Program-made: the position numbers and the translations under genes
The notes under the pieces: generated by a model
What the model saw: only the letters and a program-made list of their open reading frames with translations
What the model was told of the DNA's origin: nothing
Databases searched by the model: none
In this document: positions 48,001 through 51,000 of the stretch, one piece after another
Layout: every line of letters starts with the position of its first letter
Numbering within the stretch: position 1 is the stretch's first letter
Source: Ctenosaura bakeri
Taxonomy: Eukaryota; Chordata; Lepidosauria; Squamata; Iguanidae
DNA length: 64,000 bases
Direction of reading: 5' to 3'
Assembly (NCBI GenBank): GCA_948474755.1
Contig: CAOLHI010000956.1
Coordinates: 434,001-498,000 of the forward strand

Positions 48001-51000
48001 GCTGGAGAAGAAAGTGGTGGGAGGAAGGAAGCATGTAAACCTTATCATAGCTAAAGCAATCAGGTATATCTTCCCTGGGTCATATACATGTTTTGTCTTA
48101 TACTTTGCATATTTGCAAGGGCAAGTGATGTAAACCTGAAAAAAAGTATTTTGTAAACTGAACACTCAAAAATAAACTGATCAACAATAATTCAACCTGG
48201 AAAGGGACTCATATTTGTATGGTTTAGTAGCGTTCCATGTTTCAATTGCCTTGTTGTGAATAAGAGAAATCTATTTTGTGCATACCTGTGTGTTAGGCAG
48301 AACTTGAGAATAAATTGCAACAGCAGATAACATTGTCAGCGCAAGAGCTTACAGCAGAGAGAGAAAAGCTAACAGAGTTACAGAAGACCTATAAAACAAC
48401 TCAAGAAAATATGGAAAAGCTTCAGCTGGATATTTATGGTAAAGAATCTGAGCTCTTAGCTACGCGGCAAGATCTTAAGGTAAATTATAAAACGTCAGAG
48501 ACCTGGAGTTGTTCAGAGGGAAAAAGCATCCTTTTTCAATGTCTGCTTCAATGAGTCAGTTGAGTGAGGCAGCGATTGAGTGCCGTGAAAGGGCAATATG
48601 TTCTTTCTTTCCTTTTTTTTTTTTTTTTGTTCTTGACCATTTAATTTATTGGGATTTTTTTGTTCTGCTAGGAATTGAGGAGTGGCACTGGTGAAATTTT
48701 TTGCCTCAGATGTGAAAATGAACTAGACAGTCTAGAATATTGATTTGGAGGATGCTACTCTGCCTTAGTCTCTTAGTCTCTTCCTCCATTTTCCATCCCT
48801 ACTCCAACAATGAGCATTTTGTGGTCATTGAACATGCTTCATTCTTAATGGGATGTTTTTGAGGTGGGTGTGGGAGATGACAGAGAGCCAGCATTGTGTA
48901 GTGGTTTGAGGATGGACTATGACCCTGGAGATTAGGGTTCAGTTCCTTGCTTGGTCACGGAAACCCACTGGGTGACCTTGGACACATCACACTCTCTCAG
49001 CCCCAGAAAACCCTGAGATAGTTTTTCCTTGACATAGCCATAAGTCGGTAAGACACACAACAACATCAGTGGGAGGTGGTCTAATGATTCTTCTGTAGTT
49101 TTGCAAACATCAGGGTTCACCTTGTGTCTTGCTCCTGCCCTCTTGTGTGTGGATTGTACTGTACTGATTATGTAAGAACTTAAGAAATGTTAGTCTTCTC
49201 CCTGGATAAGTATACATTATTATGATTTGCACCAGTGTCCCTTAAGTAGAGGTGGATGATTTTACTCCTCATTGTGCCTGCGCTCCACTTTATGCACTTT
49301 CAGTATGTGCAGTGTTGTTTCTTTTCCGGCTGTAGGCAGAATTAGGAAATGTCTATAAATATGATGGAAAGATGGACCTGTTCATCTATGAGCTCTAATA
49401 ACATTGTGGGGATCTGATAGGAAAAGGGGAGTTGCTGGCTGTGGGTCTGTCATAAGCACAGATTTTTCAAATGCACTTAAAATTGAATGTATGCTGAAGA
49501 AAAAAAATGGTATTACTAAAGAGGTATGGTGTAAATGGAGTGAGGCCTTTTGTTTTTTGTTTTTTAAGAAAAGTCTAGTGAAGGATTATGGTGCATAAAG
49601 TGACAAAGGTACTTGTTGAAATGAAACAAGGAGTATTATGGTAAAATAACTCCTATTTTTCTGTTTTAGTGTAAAAGATTTAAAATACCTATTGTTCTAA
49701 TTTTAGTGGTAACAAACATGGAAGCAGTATAATCAGTGACACTGGTTGAACTGTGATGATGGCACCATCTGCTGGAGCATTTGAGAAAAAAAATTAGCTT
49801 TCTAGCTAAATCTATATTATTGTTAAGACACTTATTTTAAAAACAAACAAGTCTTTCAACTTAAAGAGTACAAGGCAGTGACCTAAATCCAGTACAAGGC
49901 AGGTTTAAGCATGCTTTACACCGAATTTAGGTCAGTATATATGTAATCTTAAAAAGCTCCTAATAGAAAAATATAGCAATCGGCAACAGGAGTGTCATCC
50001 TTTAGCAATACAAGCTTAGGTTAAAAAGGCAATGCGTTTTGATCTGTTCAATGTCTCCCCTGTGTAGATCGTCTAAAGCTATTGCTTCTCAAGCTATCTG
50101 ATATGAGGGACCAGCAGTGATTTTTTTTCAGTGTGCCAAACACCAGTATTATATTTGTTTAGTTAGAGTTGTTTCTTTCACTCTTGGAACTCACTAGAGA
50201 TGGTGAGCCAATGGCTCATGGAGCAGCACTGGTCCATGGACCAATACGTTGATTTGCACTGATCTAAGTAATAACCAGTGTGTTGTGAATGTTTTTAGAG
50301 AGATGCAGAGTTGGCTTTATTTTTTCAAAATATTTGTATGTCATGTGCCACTGACTGCTTACTATATGTATGATAAAACAAAACACTTAAGATATTGCTG
50401 GCCCTTACTTAGTCTGTTCCTGATCTCACTCACAGTTTTAGAGTCATGGCAGCAAATGTAAGAGGCACAGAGTAGGGAGCAAGGGTAGTTGGGTCACAGC
50501 ATTTTGTTAGAGATTAATATTTATTATACCAGAAGTTGAGTCCAACTCCTCCCCCCACCCCTCTTTTTGTGTGTGTATATGTCTGCACGCTATATGGTAT
50601 TCATGCCAATAAATATATATATTTTTAGTGATTAACTGCATTCTTTTGAGATATACAGCAAATTTGGTTGATGTATTTTTTGCTTTTAAATCAGTAGTGA
50701 TGATGATGCTAATAGTAGTAGTAGCAGTAGTATTTTTTTGTCTCAGTTGTAATGCTTCTCCTTATCCTTTGGCAATCTAGTCACAACCACTTCTGTTCTC
50801 TGGGTAAAGACACACAAACTGAATTGTGCAAGCGTTCAAAAAACAATGACAGAAATGGGATACATACATCTTAATCTTCAGCTCAGTATTGTAGGGAGTA
50901 TATTTGGTGTTGAGTGATGGAACAGCTTCAGCACAGTGACCAAAGACTGTGATTTATGAAAGGAGCCACTTGTTTCTTTTTTTTCCCCCTTGTTTTACCA